A DNA stretch of 64,000 nt from Ahaetulla prasina (GCF_028640845.1 NC_080540.1:51380561-51444560), one strand, 5' to 3'. Counted from the first letter of the stretch, positions 31,753-44,070 are shown. Notes: generated by a model from the letters alone, not told the origin. Translations and numbers: made by a program.

Positions 31753-32194
31753 ATCTATTAAATTCATGTTTGGAAGCCTAACAAAAATGAGTTTTTATTC
31801 ATTTGTTTCAAAACAGAAAAAAGGGGAAAAGGTTGTCAAAAATGTTAGAATCTTATACATACCACAACTTAACTATCTGGCTATTTCTACTCAAAATTGG
31901 TAGTAAAATCTTTTACTGGGAAGAATGAGTGCAAAGGGGCAAAATTACACTAGATTGATTATTATGTAATGATTACTTACAATCTTTTCAGCAACTGCAA
32001 ATAGAATTTTCCATACCATCAACACAAAAATGGAAGCACACGAAGTTGAATCATATCTTGACAACTTAATATATATATTGAGTTTAAGTTAAAAGTAATA
32101 CATCAAAAGACTTTTTGTCTTTCCACTGGATGTAATCTAGAATGTTTTGTAAACATTATATTGGTGTTGCAAGAAATTTGAGGGTATGACAGCT
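31753..32194. other. No recognisable feature
   Basis: AT-rich sequence between LINE copies. Confidence 0.4.
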
Positions 32195-32760
32195 GATATA
32201 TTATCATAATACTCTTCGTCACATCCTTTTTGGAGTAATGCTATACAATACATTGATAAAACCACACAGAATACTGCATCCAATTTCAGTCATCATATCA
32301 TAAAAAGAAGTAGAGACTGTGAAAAGAGTACAGAAAAGTGCAACAAAGATTGATTTTGGAGCTGGAGGCTAAAAATATGAAGGCTGATTATAGTAATGGG
32401 CTGTATCTAGTCTAGTGAAAAAAGGGTCTAGGAAAGACATGATAGCAGAGTTCCAATATTTGAGGGGCTGCCACAAAGAGGGGATCAACTTATTTCCAAA
32501 GCACCAGAAGGCAAGACAAGAAACAATTGATGGAAACTAATCAAGGAGAGAAGCAACCTGAAAATAAGGAGAAATTTCCTAACAGTGAGGACAATTAACC
32601 AGTGGAATGGCTTGCCTTAAGAAGTTGTGGGTGTTCCATCATTGGAGGCTTTTGAGAAGAGACTGGACTGAAGCCACTTGTTTAGAACTGTATAGGTGGG
32701 ACTATACAAGGGGTGGGACTGAAAGACCTCCAAGATCCTTTTCAACTGTTATTTATTGAG
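32195..32760 (+). mobile_element. CR1-type LINE fragment, diverged
   Basis: Plus-strand CR1 3' portion similar to 8245-8875, with more substitutions and several stops. It carries the blocks TTTGAGGGGCTGCCACAAAG (32459-32478) and GTGAGGACAATTAACCAGTG (32585-32604), and ends near the ATCCTTTTCAACTG terminal motif. Confidence 0.8.
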
Positions 32761-35352
32761 AGAACTCTGTTTTTTAAAGACATATTTTGCACTGAATTTT
32801 ATCTATGTATTGAATAAATAAAGCTAAGTGACTCTGAGCAGTTTACAAGTAAAATTACCATGAAATCTTTACAGAAATAGACACAAGTTTGAAAAATTGA
32901 GTAAGTGCCCTCAAGCTATCAACTATCCTAGGTTGTGTACCACTGCTGGATTTTCATGTTAATTGATAAAGCCAGGACTTAAAATGCTGTTGCAGAACAT
33001 CAAAGAATGTGGGGGAAGGTGCAGCAAGATGTTGCAGAGGGTGGTGGAAAATCCCATGTACCTAGAATTAAACACCTATAGAACAAAGTTTATTTATTTA
33101 TCTTTAAAAAAATTTAAATTGCAAGATCAGGTAAACTCAGGAGATAATCGTAATTACAGCTTCTTTGTATGTGCTTGCTTTATATTATTTTTTCTGCAAT
33201 ATTTTCTTTTATTGTTTATTTCCTTTTATTTTTGTGCATGGTAAATGGTTCTTTTTTATTTTGCATTATTTTATGATTGCATTTTTGAAAATGGATTAAT
33301 AAAAAGTACCTGGTTAAAAAAAATAAACTCCAAGAAAACTGTATCTCACTATATTTTATGATTGCAAGTAAAATGTGAATATTGCAGGTAGAATTAAAAT
33401 TTGGAGAGTGTATGGTAGACATTTTTTTTAGTAAAGAAGGAAGACTTATTTTCAGGAATGGAACCAGTCTGGAGAGAAGCAAAACAGGAGAGGAAGTAAA
33501 GGGAGATAGAAAAGGAAACCAAACAGCAGAAGCCATTCAAGGGAAAGAGACATTCAGAATTTTTTTCAACAGAGAAAGAGAATCTCATGGACAGAGAAAA
33601 CTAAAAGAAGAAAAGTGGATTTAAAAGAGAGAGAGAGAAAGAGAGAGCAGCAGAAAAGGAGATATGGATTGGAAGAGAATGACCAATTAAGAACAGCTTA
33701 TGTGAAAGTGGCTAGCATTGGGGTGGGGGTGGGAAATCAACCAATGGTCTGACAGGAATGTGTAAAAACAAGAGAAGATGAGAAGACCCAACATGAGTGT
33801 GGAGAGATGAGGAGGAGAAGTACCAGAGAATTGGGTGCAAGAGAATTGGGTTGTTGATCCTAAAAGACCCAGAAAAAAAAAATCAACGTAACATGGCTGA
33901 TTTTCTTCCTTCAGGCTCATGCAGAATTATATCTTTGTGCAATCATGATTTAGATTGCTGTTTCTCTTTTCTTGTAGGTTAGTGCATCCCACAAACCTCA
34001 TCACTTCTCCACTAGTTACTCCTTCACTTGCTAGTTACTGCAAGTACTCTCTTGCAGTACATATGTTAAATATGTAATTTATATAAGATATCTGTGTCCG
34101 ACATTAACAAAGAACATTGAAGTTTAAAATGGACTAATTCAAAATCTTGGAAAATAAAGTGGGTATGTGAATAATTTGCTAAAAAAAAACCTTAAGAATT
34201 CATTTGGAGCCCTCGGAGCCTGCCAATACTCTTTCCCTCTTCCCCCAATTCATTGACATTGTACAAGTTACAAAGTAGGATAACTTGCCAGTTCATGAAT
34301 CACAGGTAAACATTTTAGCAGGTGAAATGTGAGGTGCTAAATGAGAGGAAAGATACAGTAAAGGTTGAATCCAGTAATACTTATGATCCTGTGCTGTAAC
34401 TAGGCTTTGTTGACGCTTAGTTTTCTTCAGGTTTTGATTTATTTCTTGTGTGAATGAAGGATTAGTTATCCTACTCTCCTTGATTTCTTGCCTCCCTCAG
34501 AACACAATAGGATAAGTCAGCTAAGAATTTATACCAAGTCCAATTGTGTTTTAGGAATTCTGACAGATATAGTAGCAAAAATGCAGATTAGAACATACAA
34601 CCAAAACATTTAGATTAAAATGTAGCATACACCCAACCTTCAATAAAGATAAATATATACGTCCCTCCCTCTCTTTTCTTAATCTGTTTTTCATTCAAAA
34701 GAAATGAAAAATTAGATAAAAAATAAGGTGATTGTATAGCGAACAAACAAAGAAGAAGATCCTAATGCATACCAAAAAAAGAGAAGGTTAGCACAAATGA
34801 CATCTTCTTTGGAATGGCATATCAAAACTGGGGTGCCATTATGCAGAATATCTCTCTGCTAGAGATCCACCATATCAGAATGAGTCAATATATAGAATCT
34901 ATGGACAATGCTGAAGTCCACATGGTATAAAACTGCAACATGGATGCCAATCACAAATTTTGTTGTGGCATCCCATCTGTGAAACTTACAAAGTGCTTAC
35001 ACCATTGCCTTTCATAACCTGGACAGGATCTTTATATTTGCATAGAGCAGAAGCATTTGATAATATTTCAATACTGAATCTGTAAAAAATGTCTTGTATC
35101 TCATTTAATGATTATTAATGTTAGGGATTATAGTTTATTACCAACTATCCAGTTATTTCTGTTACATTCAGGTCTTACACACAACTGCTGTAAAAATTGA
35201 AATATTTTTATACGTTATTTTGGGGTCCTTACTTAATACTTGGAACAATCCTGCCAAGCTTTAGGCTTCCAACCATCCTGCAGATGAAAATTTTCTCAAA
35301 CACCACCTGAAACCAAAGCCTGGGAGTTGTTTAATCTCTATTTTCCACTATT
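32761..35352. other. No recognisable feature
   Basis: AT-rich, with a GA-rich purine tract near 33600-33660 and a possible old LINE end near 33285-33330 (AATAAAAAGTACCTGG). No coding exon supported; the purine-rich frame at 33382-33624 looks like a composition artefact. Confidence 0.4.
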
Positions 35353-35425
35353 AATAGAATAGAATAGAATAGAATAGAATAGAATAGAATAGAATAGAAT
35401 AGAATAGAATAGAATAGAATAGAAT
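35353..35425. repeat. (AATAG)n microsatellite, LINE tail
   Basis: About 14 units forming the tail of the minus-strand LINE that follows. Confidence 0.95.
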
Positions 35426-35650
35426 TTTTTTTATTGGCCAAGTGTGATTGGACACACAAGGAATTTGTCTTGGTGCATATGCTCTCAGTGTACATAAAAG
35501 AAAAGATACGTTCATCAAGGTACAACATTTACAACACAAATGATGGTCAATATACCAATATAAATCATAAGGATTGCCAGCAACAAGTTATAGTCATACA
35601 GTCATAAGTGGAAAGAGATTGGCGATGAAACGATTAATAGTAGTGCAGAT

Positions 35651-36433
35651 TCAGTAAATAGTCTGACAGTGTTGAGGGAATGATTTGTTTAGCAGAGTGA
35701 TGGCCTTCGGGAAAAAACTGTTCTTGTGTCTAGTTGTTCTGGTGTGCAGTGCTCTATAGCGTCGTTTTGAGGGTAGGAGTTGAAACAGTTTATGTCCAGG
35801 ATGTGAGGGATCTGCAAATATTTTCATGGCCCTCTTCTTGATTCGTGCAGTATACAGGTCCTCAATGGAAGGCAGGTTGGTAGCAATTATTTTTTCTGCA
35901 GTTCTAATTATCCTCTGAAGTCTGTGTTTTTCTTGTTGGGTTGCAGAACCGAACCAGACAGTTATAGAGGTGCAAATGACAGACTCAATAATTCCTCTGT
36001 AGAATTGGATCAGCAGCTCCTTGGGCAGTTTGAGCTTACTGAGTTGGGGCAGAAAGAACATTCTTTGTTGTCCTTTTTTAATGATGTTTTTGATGTTAGC
36101 TGTCCATTTGAGATCTTGCGATATGATAGAACCCAGAAATTTGAAGGTTTCTACTGTTGATACTGTGTTGTCAAGTATTGTGAGAGGTGGAAGTATGGAA
36201 GGGTTTTTCCTAAAGTCTACCACCATTTCTACGGTTTTGAGTGTGTTCAGTTCCAGATTGTTTTGGTTGCACCACAAGGCTAGTCGTTCGACCTCTCGTC
36301 TATATGCGGATTCGTCATTGTCTCGAATGAGACCAATCACTGTTGTGTCATCTGCGAACTTCAGTAGCTTAACAGATGGATCATTGGAGATGCAGTCATT
36401 GGTATACAGAGAGAAGAGAAGTGGGGAGAGCAC
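35651..36433 (-). pseudogene. LINE RT core and C-terminal domain
   Basis: A 260-codon minus-strand frame containing LSPLLFSLYTND, FADDTTVIG, FLGSIISQDLKW and the C-terminal KNSFFPKAITLLNKSF, then stop. Unlike 29649-30644, it has no stop between RT and the C-terminal domain. It is cut at its upstream side by a small deletion near 36433-36450, where the GAPQG block should be. Confidence 0.85.
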
Positions 36434-36614
36434 ACTTAGGGGGCCCCTGTGCTAATTGTACAGGTATCTGATGTGATCCTGCTTAGCTTCACCTGCTGCT
36501 TCCTGTTTGTTAGGAAACTTGTGATCCACTTACAAGTCTGTTCAGGTACCTGTAGCTGGTTTAGCTTAGTTAGAAGAGTGTTTGGGATGATGGTATTGAA
36601 TGCTGAACTAAAGT

Positions 36615-37064
36615 CTAAACTGCATAGATCTTTGGAGATTCAAGATGTTGTAGGATGTAGTGCAGAGCCATATTAACAGCATCATCTGTTGATCTATTTG
36701 CTCGGTATGCAAATTGCAAGGGGTCTAACAGCGGATCCGTGATGGTTTTCAGGTAGGAAAGCACTAGCCTTTCAAAGGTTTTCATGACTACAGATGTTAG
36801 AGCAACTGGTCTGTAGTCATTCAGTTCCTTGATGGTGGGCTTCTTCGGCACTGGGATGATGGTAGAGCGTTTGAAGCAAGAAGGAACATAACACATCTCT
36901 AGTGATTTATTGAAAATATGGGTGAAGATGGGGGCCAATTGGTCAGCACAGACTTTTAAGCAAGAAGGGGTTATCTTGTCTGGGCCTGGAGCTTTTCCTG
37001 GCTTTTGTCTGTGAAATAAGTCCTGCACTTCCTTTTCTGTGATCACTAGGGGTTGTGAACCCAA
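36615..37064 (-). pseudogene. LINE RT N-terminal part
   Basis: A 149-codon frame with PGKAPGPDKITP, NDYRPVALTSVVMKTFERL and YRANRSTDDAVNMALHYIL. The phase is lost near 36620, where the FVDFSSAFN block should begin, so it is separate from the catalytic part. Confidence 0.85.
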
Positions 37065-37508
37065 TGAAATGGGGTCAGTTGTAGGAGGCTTGGCTGTTGT
37101 TGGTGTGTCTGAGATGGGGGTTGTGGAGATAGGTGGTTGTAGTTTCCTTTCAAACCTGCAGTAAAACTCATTCAGGTCATCTGCCAGTTGTTGATTACCT
37201 TCAGCCTGGGAAGGAGGTTTGCCATAGCCGGTGATATTTTTAAGAGTATTCTACATTGTTTGGAAGTCTATAATGGTCTCACAGGCTAAAGCAATTAAAC
37301 ATCACTTGACTGGCTAGGTATACAACATTATCATTAAATTGAAAGCATTCCTGAACATAAAGCTAACTCTGAACTAAGCATAGAGGAATGCATGGAAAAA
37401 TAAGCTAAGAAGAGCTATCAGTTTACTTCTTAATGTACAGTTGTTAGCTTCGCTTTTTTGGGGGAAGGTGTAAAAAAGATTTGAAGATACTTGCAATCTA
37501 ATTTGTGT

Positions 37509-37784
37509 CAGAGGTGGGTTTCAGCAGGTTCTGACCAGTTCTGGAGAACCAGTGGTGGAACTTCTGAGTAGTTCGGAGAACTGGTAAATGCCACCTCTGA
37601 CTGGCCCCATCCCCATCTATTCTCTGCCTCCTGAGTCCCAGCTGATCAGGAGGAAATGGGGATTTTGCAGTAACCTTCCCCTGGAGTGGGGAGAGAATGG
37701 AGATTTTACAGTATTCTTCCCCTGCCACGCCCACCAAGCCACACCCACAGAACCGGTAGTAAAAAAAATTGAATCCCACCACTG
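37509..37784 (-). mobile_element. hAT-like element, 276 bp
   Basis: Termini CAGAGGTGGGTTTCAGCAG and TTGAATCCCACCACTG, with exact 8-bp duplication ATTTGTGT (37501-37508 and 37785-37792). Contains AACCGGTAGT near the right end. Orientation is opposite to the 22014 copy. Confidence 0.92.
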
Positions 37785-37792
37785 ATTTGTGT

Positions 37793-38871
37793 GCTTCTAA
37801 TTCCACACCTATATAATGCAATATTCCCATACAAATGAACAAAAAAGCAAACCAAACATTTATAGTACTAATATACTAGTACTACTATCTATCTTTGAAG
37901 AATTCAATTTCAGTTCAAATAAAGAATTATTATTTACTGGGATTAAAAGGTAGCGCTGATAATTAGAAAAAGTATATCCTCTCTCTTCTCCCCATTCCTC
38001 TTTCTCTTTTGGGGAGCTTGAGAACCGGTTCAATTTTTATAAGTGCATGTCTCTGTACTTCCAAAAACCAAGTGATTATGCTTTGGGAGAATCCACACTT
38101 TGATGCTTTATAGTTCCTGAATCTCAGAGAGATCTGATACAGGGTTAGTGATTCATCCAGATCTGACAGGTACAAACTACCTGTCCTTTGTAGGAAGTTT
38201 TTCAACATCTCATTTTCAATCTACAGAAATAAAGTGTAAAAGTTACACAGATCAAGATTATTATTATCATTCATTAGAGGTAAATTGTAAAGCTACAGTG
38301 TCAAGCTAAAATCATGCTCCTAGTGCCCTCCTTAAGAAGGAAAGCATTTATTTTCTTTTATTTAATTATAGTTATATCTAGGTGATGATTAATGAATACT
38401 CCCTACCCTAAAGTTTATTCCTAGTTAAGTAATACTTAGCTGCCTTGAAAGGAACAAGTGTGGCGTTAGAAACAAACCTAGAATGATGTCCAGTTTCTGG
38501 TTTAGGAGGCAGAAGATGACCAGTTTTCATAGACAATTAAAATGATGGATGTTTCTTATTTAGGCTGAGAGGACAGTTTCATTTGGAAGTTGTTTGTGAA
38601 GCACCATGTGTGGGCAGCCCAGGAAATGCTGAAAGTGGATTCTGAGAACTTTAAAATGCTGACAGAATGCTCTGAATGCAGCCAAATTGCACAGGCTGTG
38701 TGTGGGGGTGTTACGCTTCACACATATGTGCATCCCAGCAGCAAACTGTAGAACTTCTGCTATTTAAAGAAACTTGGGACCTTGCTAGCTTGGGGGCTTT
38801 GGGAGAGGATCTCCTGGGTGTTTGGTTTGTTCAGTTTTCATTCCAGCAAAATAGACAAGCTGAAAGGGTTT

Positions 38872-38933
<62 letters not shown>

Positions 38934-39440
38934 AGAAATGGTTTGTAATCATAAACTCCTTGCATAAAAAAAGAATGAAATTGAGGCATGATGTCAGATG
39001 CTAATAGGTCAATTGTAGTTTAAGTGACATGTGATATGAAAATGGGTGGGGGGGATTGGAATTCATTCCTTGTAATGGACAGATTCCTTTCTGATTGTTT
39101 TTGTGGCGTTTCCTCCTTCACAAGAGGGAAGAAAAGCAATCTATCCCAGTGCCTAATATCTCTCTCTCTCACACACACACAGGTTATAAGAGGCCATTTG
39201 GAGTGTATCCTAAGGATATCAAGGTTGAAACTCTTGTCAAAGAGTTTCAAAGAGGCAGTGAGGCACTTGATCAGTTGCAGGTCCACTGGGTTGCTTAATT
39301 TATTGAGTTGCTCAGGGAGATGATGTGACAGAAGAGATGTTTAGGAGGTTGGAGGAGGAGGATCCATTTTGATTTTACAGGACCCTATTAAGAGTTCCTG
39401 CTTCCTACACAGCTGTGATTCAAGCAGCATAAAAGAAGCC
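37793..39440. other. No recognisable gene; contains an (AG)n microsatellite
   Basis: Mostly unique sequence. A pure (AG)n run of about 55 bp lies at 38876-38931 and a short CA run at 39172-39181. No exon supported. Confidence 0.45.
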
Positions 39441-39785
39441 CCAGTTTGGAGTAATAGTAAAGATGCTGGCCTAAGAACCAAAGCAGAGCCGGTTTCAAAA
39501 TCCATCGCTACCAGTTCGTTAGTGGGTGCTTGCACGCTTGCACATGTGACGCTTCTGCGCATGCGCAGAAGCATCGGGTCGGGTGGGTAGAGCCTCCCAT
39601 CGCCACTGCTACCGATTCACCTGATCTGGGGTGAACCGGTAGCAACCCACCACTAAACCAAAGACTATGAACATTAACCCCCCCCACCCTTAGTCTTGAA
39701 AGCTGACTGGGTGATTATGGGTCAGTCACTGTCACTCAGGCCAACCCACCACATAGGACTGTTGTTGTTGTGGGGAAATAAAGCT
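39441..39785 (+). mobile_element. Sauria SINE remnant split by a hAT-like element
   Basis: The left piece (39441-39483) has GATGCTGGCCTAAGAACC. The right piece (from 39656) has CTTGAAAGCTGACTGGGTGA, GGCCAACCCACCACATAGGA and TGTTGTTGTTGTGGGGAAAT, the Sauria SINE body. The family is restricted to squamates, supporting the host assignment. Confidence 0.8.
39484..39655. mobile_element. hAT-like element, 172 bp, nested in Sauria SINE
   Basis: Exact 8-bp duplication AACCAAAG (39476-39483 and 39656-39663). Starts CAGAGCCGGTTTCAAA and ends GGTAGCAACCCACCACTA. Contains GCTTCTGCGCATGCGCAGAAGC, a 22-base perfect palindrome, at 39550-39571. Confidence 0.85.
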
Positions 39786-40139
39786 GTCAGTCAGCTATCA
39801 AAATCACATGCTATGATAAGCAGCACATTTTGGTGGGATTTTTACCTAGGGTTTGGCTTTGGGACTCAGCTGGAGTGCTCAACAACAACATGCTGAAGAT
39901 CTTGGCTTGGAGCTCAGCAGCAACCCTACAGGCACAGCACCTCGTTCCAGCACATGCAAAAATTTTGGGAGGGAAGTATAGGCAGCATAACATCTTGAGA
40001 CTTATTTATTGTAAGAGCTGAGCATCAACGACTTATTTATTTGGCTACACCAGCTTGCAAAACCTAGAAGGATGGAATTAACTGAGAATAAGAGGGGAAG
40101 GTGTGTGCTACAATGAAGCATTGTATACATTTATCATCT
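39786..40139. other. No recognisable feature
   Basis: Unique-looking sequence between repeats. Confidence 0.4.
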
Positions 40140-40147
40140 ATACCAGT

Positions 40148-40457
40148 CAGTAGTGAGTTTCAAATTTTTTTACTACTGGTTCTGTGGGTGTGGCTTGGTG
40201 GGCATGGCATGGCTTGGTGGGCGTGGCTTGGTGGGCATGGCAGGGGAAGGATACTGTAAAATCTCCATTCTCACCCCACTCCAGGGGAGGATTACTGCAA
40301 AATCCCCATTTCTTCCTGATCAGCTGGGACTTGGGAGGCAAAGAATAGATGTGGGGATGGGGCCAGTCAGAATTTTTACTACCGGTTCTCCGAACTACTC
40401 AAAATTGCCGCTACCGGTTCTCCAGAACTGGTCAGAACCTGCTGAAACCCACCTCTG
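40148..40457 (+). mobile_element. hAT-like element, 310 bp
   Basis: Same family as 22014-22641 without the nested SINE. Starts CAGTAGTGAGTTTCAAA and ends TGAAACCCACCTCTG. Flanking 8-mers ATACCAGT (40140-40147) and ATATCAAT (40458-40465) match at 6 of 8. CTACCGGTTCTC occurs twice near the right end. GGCTTGGTGGGC is tandemly repeated at about 40191-40235. Confidence 0.85.
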
Positions 40458-40465
40458 ATATCAAT

Positions 40466-42122
40466 GATGGCAAATTATTCAGGCTCACCATTTCAAAAAT
40501 TCAGAAAATGCCTAACTTAACTCTGCTGGCATGTCATCTCCACCCCCAATCAATCCAAACCAAAGAGGAACAATTCTTTACATTTCAGTTATTTGTTTTT
40601 TTAAATAAACTCCAATTATGTGTGTGATCCATATGGGAATTCCTGAATGATTTTCCTCAGTATTTTCATTCACCAATTCTCTCTCAAACACACCCACCCT
40701 TACGTATCAAATTAGTAAACAATACACAGTACACCAATAGCAATGATCAGTGTCTTAATCCTTGGGGAAAAAAGTCTGCTTCCATTTATATAATGTCCAC
40801 CTAACTGAAGGTAAGACATACATAGAAGAAAATGCCCATGTAAGAAAGCACTAAAATATGGGGAAATGTTACTAAAACATTCTTGAGATTATGATCGAAA
40901 TTTATCTTTATCTTGACTGAGTGAAAAGGTATTAATCATGGCCCTCAGCATAATAGTGGCTGACGTTCTTATACTGTATTCATATAAATCGAATTTTTCT
41001 ACAAAAATTCAAATTCACTGCTATTTGGTTCAAAATAAGTGTCATAAAAAGGTAGGAGTCCAAGAAAAAAACAACACAAAACATACCTTTATGCAGCCTA
41101 ATCTTATAAAATCCTAATTTCTACAAAGGAATAGAGGGAAGGTAGCTATAAACATAATAATATAAACATGAATCATGTTTACTTGCTTTATTTCCATTAG
41201 TCTTTCAGTGTATTTATAGCTATCAGTTGCCTCTTTCTGAAAAGTCAACTTGCAAGAATGAAGCACAGTGGAGGAAAGGCTGAAAAACAGGGTCTTTATA
41301 TCCACAATTATACCTATTTATTTTTCCTTAGTATCTGAACTGCAATGCAGAGGACCTATGATTAAAAAAAAAAAAGAGGAAAAGGGAAAAACCAAAAGAA
41401 ATAAATGCATACCTTTTGCATTTACAGTACTTTCTTCTTGGTTGTCAAAAGGGTTTTGAATTTATTATGCATTTACTGTTATGCCTCGCCAGTTTCTGTC
41501 CAGCTAAGGAGGCGTACATTTGCTTTCTGTTTTCCTTTCTGTTTGTTTTTTTTCCTCCCATCTTCTACTTCTGAGTACTTAACCTCAGTTAGTCAAGCAT
41601 AGTTAATAATGGATTTTAGCACCGCAGTGCTGAAATTTCAGCCGTCATTCAGAGGCCAAGATGAGAATGAAAGAAAGGGAAGGTGAAACTCAGAGATGAA
41701 AATAAACTAAACTAAAATAAGTAACAGTCAAGGAATGCCTGGGGTCTTTTGCTCCTTTATGAATGATTGATAGATCAGGATTGTTTGCCAAGGATTAGAT
41801 GGTAGTCCTGCTGAAGTCTCAGTCTCGCTTACTAATTTGCGGCGAGTTAGATCACTGCCTTCTAGGCTGCAGGCACCTGGCACAGAGAAGGAAAGGCAGG
41901 AAAGAAACACCCTTCTGACATCCTCCATCACTAGGTAATCATGGCTGTGCAATGTTTCACAAATTGATTCCAGGAAGGGCCCTGAAGTATGCGGAGTGTA
42001 ATCACAGCACCTATCTGCACCTTTTGAAAGGAACAGTAACTATTCCCAGAAACCTATCCCAAGACAACAGCTTCATTATCCCAGGAAAAGATACAGCTGC
42101 TTTAAGGAACAGGAAATAGATG
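40466..42122. other. No recognisable feature
   Basis: Mixed AT-rich sequence; 41590-42120 is less AT-rich and lacks repeat hallmarks. No exon supported. Confidence 0.45.
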
Positions 42123-42130
42123 CTGTAATA

Positions 42131-42260
42131 CAGGGCTGTCAAACTCGTGGTCCACACGCCGGATACATCACCCGCTGGCCATGCCCACATTTAGTGAAGA
42201 GGGAAAAAGTCCTGATATATCACCTGACAATGCTGCGACAATATGAGTTTGACACTCCTG
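42131..42260. mobile_element. Short hAT-like element, 130 bp
   Basis: Terminal repeats CAGGGCTGTCAAACTC and GAGTTTGACACTCCTG. Flanking 8-mers CTGTAATA (42123-42130) and CTGTAGTA (42261-42268) differ at one base. A different hAT subfamily from the ACCGGTT group. Confidence 0.88.
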
Positions 42261-42268
42261 CTGTAGTA

Positions 42269-43094
42269 CATTGGTGCCTGCATGTCACAAAGCACCTTTT
42301 CTAAATTATTTCCAAGGTGCTCCACAGTCCTAATATTTAATCCTGCTCTGTTACTCTAGCTCATCAAAATCCTTTCCAGCAGAACAGGATAAAAAACCTG
42401 TTCTAAGGAGGGGAAAAAACACCACCTAACCTGTTGGCTGAATACTACCAACTGTGGCTTATTCAAGACACTAATCTGATTGTTCATGCCTGACAAAACT
42501 AGAATTTCATATCATAAACTGCTGTGGAGAATGTACAAGCTTCTTCAGAAGTGTGAGCCCACACCGAAAGAAAAAAAGATGCCACCAGCAAAAGCAAGAT
42601 TAAAGGGGGAAAAAAATAACACCGACCTGCTTTTAATTCACTGGCATGCTCTTGTTTTTTTGTTTTGTTTTTTGTTTTTTGCTTGGCAAGGTGACATAAG
42701 GTGTTTGTTTTCTAGTCTGAGAATAAACAAATTAACCACATGGGCGTGATTTTATATTCATCTTCTCAAAATAAATGGCAGTACATTTATTCCCTGCTTT
42801 TTCTAGCTTGTGCCATGAAATATATTTCCTCTCTTCATTTTTTGTGTAGTTTCAGAAGAGTTTCACCTTTTATTTGTTTTAATAAATTGGTGTGAATCCC
42901 ATTTATAAAAAAGGTGGACTATAAATTTAGTAAGTAAGTAAATAAGTAAATAAACAGACAAACAAACAAACAAATAAATAAATAAATTTCCTTCTTTTTC
43001 CTCATATGGGTTTATGGCTTTAAGAGAAGATGTTCTTTCCTTGTGTCTGAGAACAAATTGGAAGGCTTCTGCCATGTGTTTTTGTGTGTGAATA
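42269..43094. other. No recognisable feature
   Basis: AT-rich sequence with AAAT/AAAC short repeats at 42930-42990, possibly an old LINE tail. Confidence 0.4.
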
Positions 43095-43655
43095 ACAGAA
43101 CAATAAAATTGTAAGAGACTTTGGAGGTCTCCTAGTCCAACCCTCTACACCATTTCAGACAAATGACTCTCCAGTCTGTTTTTAAAAGCTTCCAGTGGTG
43201 GAGTACCCACAACTTCTGGAGGCAAGCAATGCCACTGATTTATTGTTCTCACTGTCAAGAAACTTCTCCTTAGTTCTAGGTTGCCTCTGTGCTTGGTTAG
43301 TTTCCAGCTATCACTTCTTGTCTTGCCTTCCAGTGCTCTGGAGAATAGGTTGACCCTTCTCCTTTTTGGCATCCCTTCAAATATTGGAAGACTTCGACTG
43401 TATCATGTCACCCAGGGGTGGGTTCTACTTACCTTTACTATTGGTTCGCAATGGGATTGCGCGTGCACTCGCTTTGCTCACACGTGTGCGCTTCTGCGCA
43501 TGCACAGATTGTCCATCTCGAGGTCCGGGTGGGTGGGTGAAGTCTCCCGTCAGTTTTACTACCGGTTCGCAAGAACCGGACCGAACCGGAGGCAACCTAC
43601 CACTGATGTCACTCTAGTCTTTATTTTCACTTGACTACACACATCCAATTCATGC
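43095..43655 (-). mobile_element. CR1-type LINE fragment split by hAT
   Basis: Minus-strand CR1 3' end; the coding remnant is in 43145-43372 (RRSFLTVRTINQWHCLPPEVV). It is interrupted at 43412 by a hAT-like element and resumes at 43606 with ATGTCACTCTAGTC before fading near 43655. Confidence 0.8.
43413..43605. mobile_element. hAT-like element, 193 bp, nested in CR1
   Basis: Starts CAGGGGTGGGTTCTAC and ends GGCAACCTACCACTG. Flanks ATGTCACC (43405-43412) and ATGTCACT (43606-43613) match at 7 of 8. Contains CTACCGGTTCGCAAGAACCGG near the right end and a CpG-rich GCGCATGC-type core like that of 39484-39655. Confidence 0.88.
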
Positions 43656-43846
43656 TAATTTCAGAAAACTGGGAGAAGTCCAACACTTCATATAGAAATA
43701 AAGAACTGAACATCTGTACTATTTATAACATTTTGTGCTAATTAAAAGGGCACTATCAAGTCAATTATGACACATTTTGGCCACTGTGCCCTAAGTGTAA
43801 CTAAAGTCCAGTTAAACTGAGCAAATCTATACAATTGTACCTTTTG

Positions 43847-44062
43847 CAGTTGTGGGCTGCTGCCAGTTCGGACCGGTTCAGATGAACCAGTAGTTGTGAC
43901 CTGTGGGTGGTATGCCATCCTATTTAGCTATGTTTTAAGTTGCATGCATGAGCAAAGCGCATGGGTGAAAGGCCGCTTGCATGCACGGAAGGTGCGCGCG
44001 TGTTCACTCACATTTTCGGTGCTGGGCGAACTGGTTGTTAATTCATGTGCCATCCACCTCTG
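43847..44062. mobile_element. hAT-like element, 216 bp
   Basis: Exact 8-bp duplication ACCTTTTG (43839-43846 and 44063-44070). Starts CAGTTGTGGGCTGC and ends CATCCACCTCTG. Contains GGACCGGTTC near the left end and GCGCGCG-type CpG sequence inside. Confidence 0.88.
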
Positions 44063-44070
44063 ACCTTTTG

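Larger units (their letters stand above)
35426..37260 (-). mobile_element. CR1/L2-like LINE, 5'-truncated, antisense
   Basis: A 1.8-kb sister of the 28050 element. It spans the 3' UTR, C-terminal domain, RT and the segment before RT, ending near 37260 around the position equivalent to 29425. The 3' UTR is intermediate in length. No clean target duplication found. Confidence 0.88.

Noticed and set aside
33382..33624. 80-codon plus-strand frame, possible exon
   Set aside because: Purine-rich, with charge-biased composition and no splice-site support at its edges.
36021..36455. 144-codon plus-strand frame
   Set aside because: Antisense shadow of the minus-strand LINE at 35426-37260.
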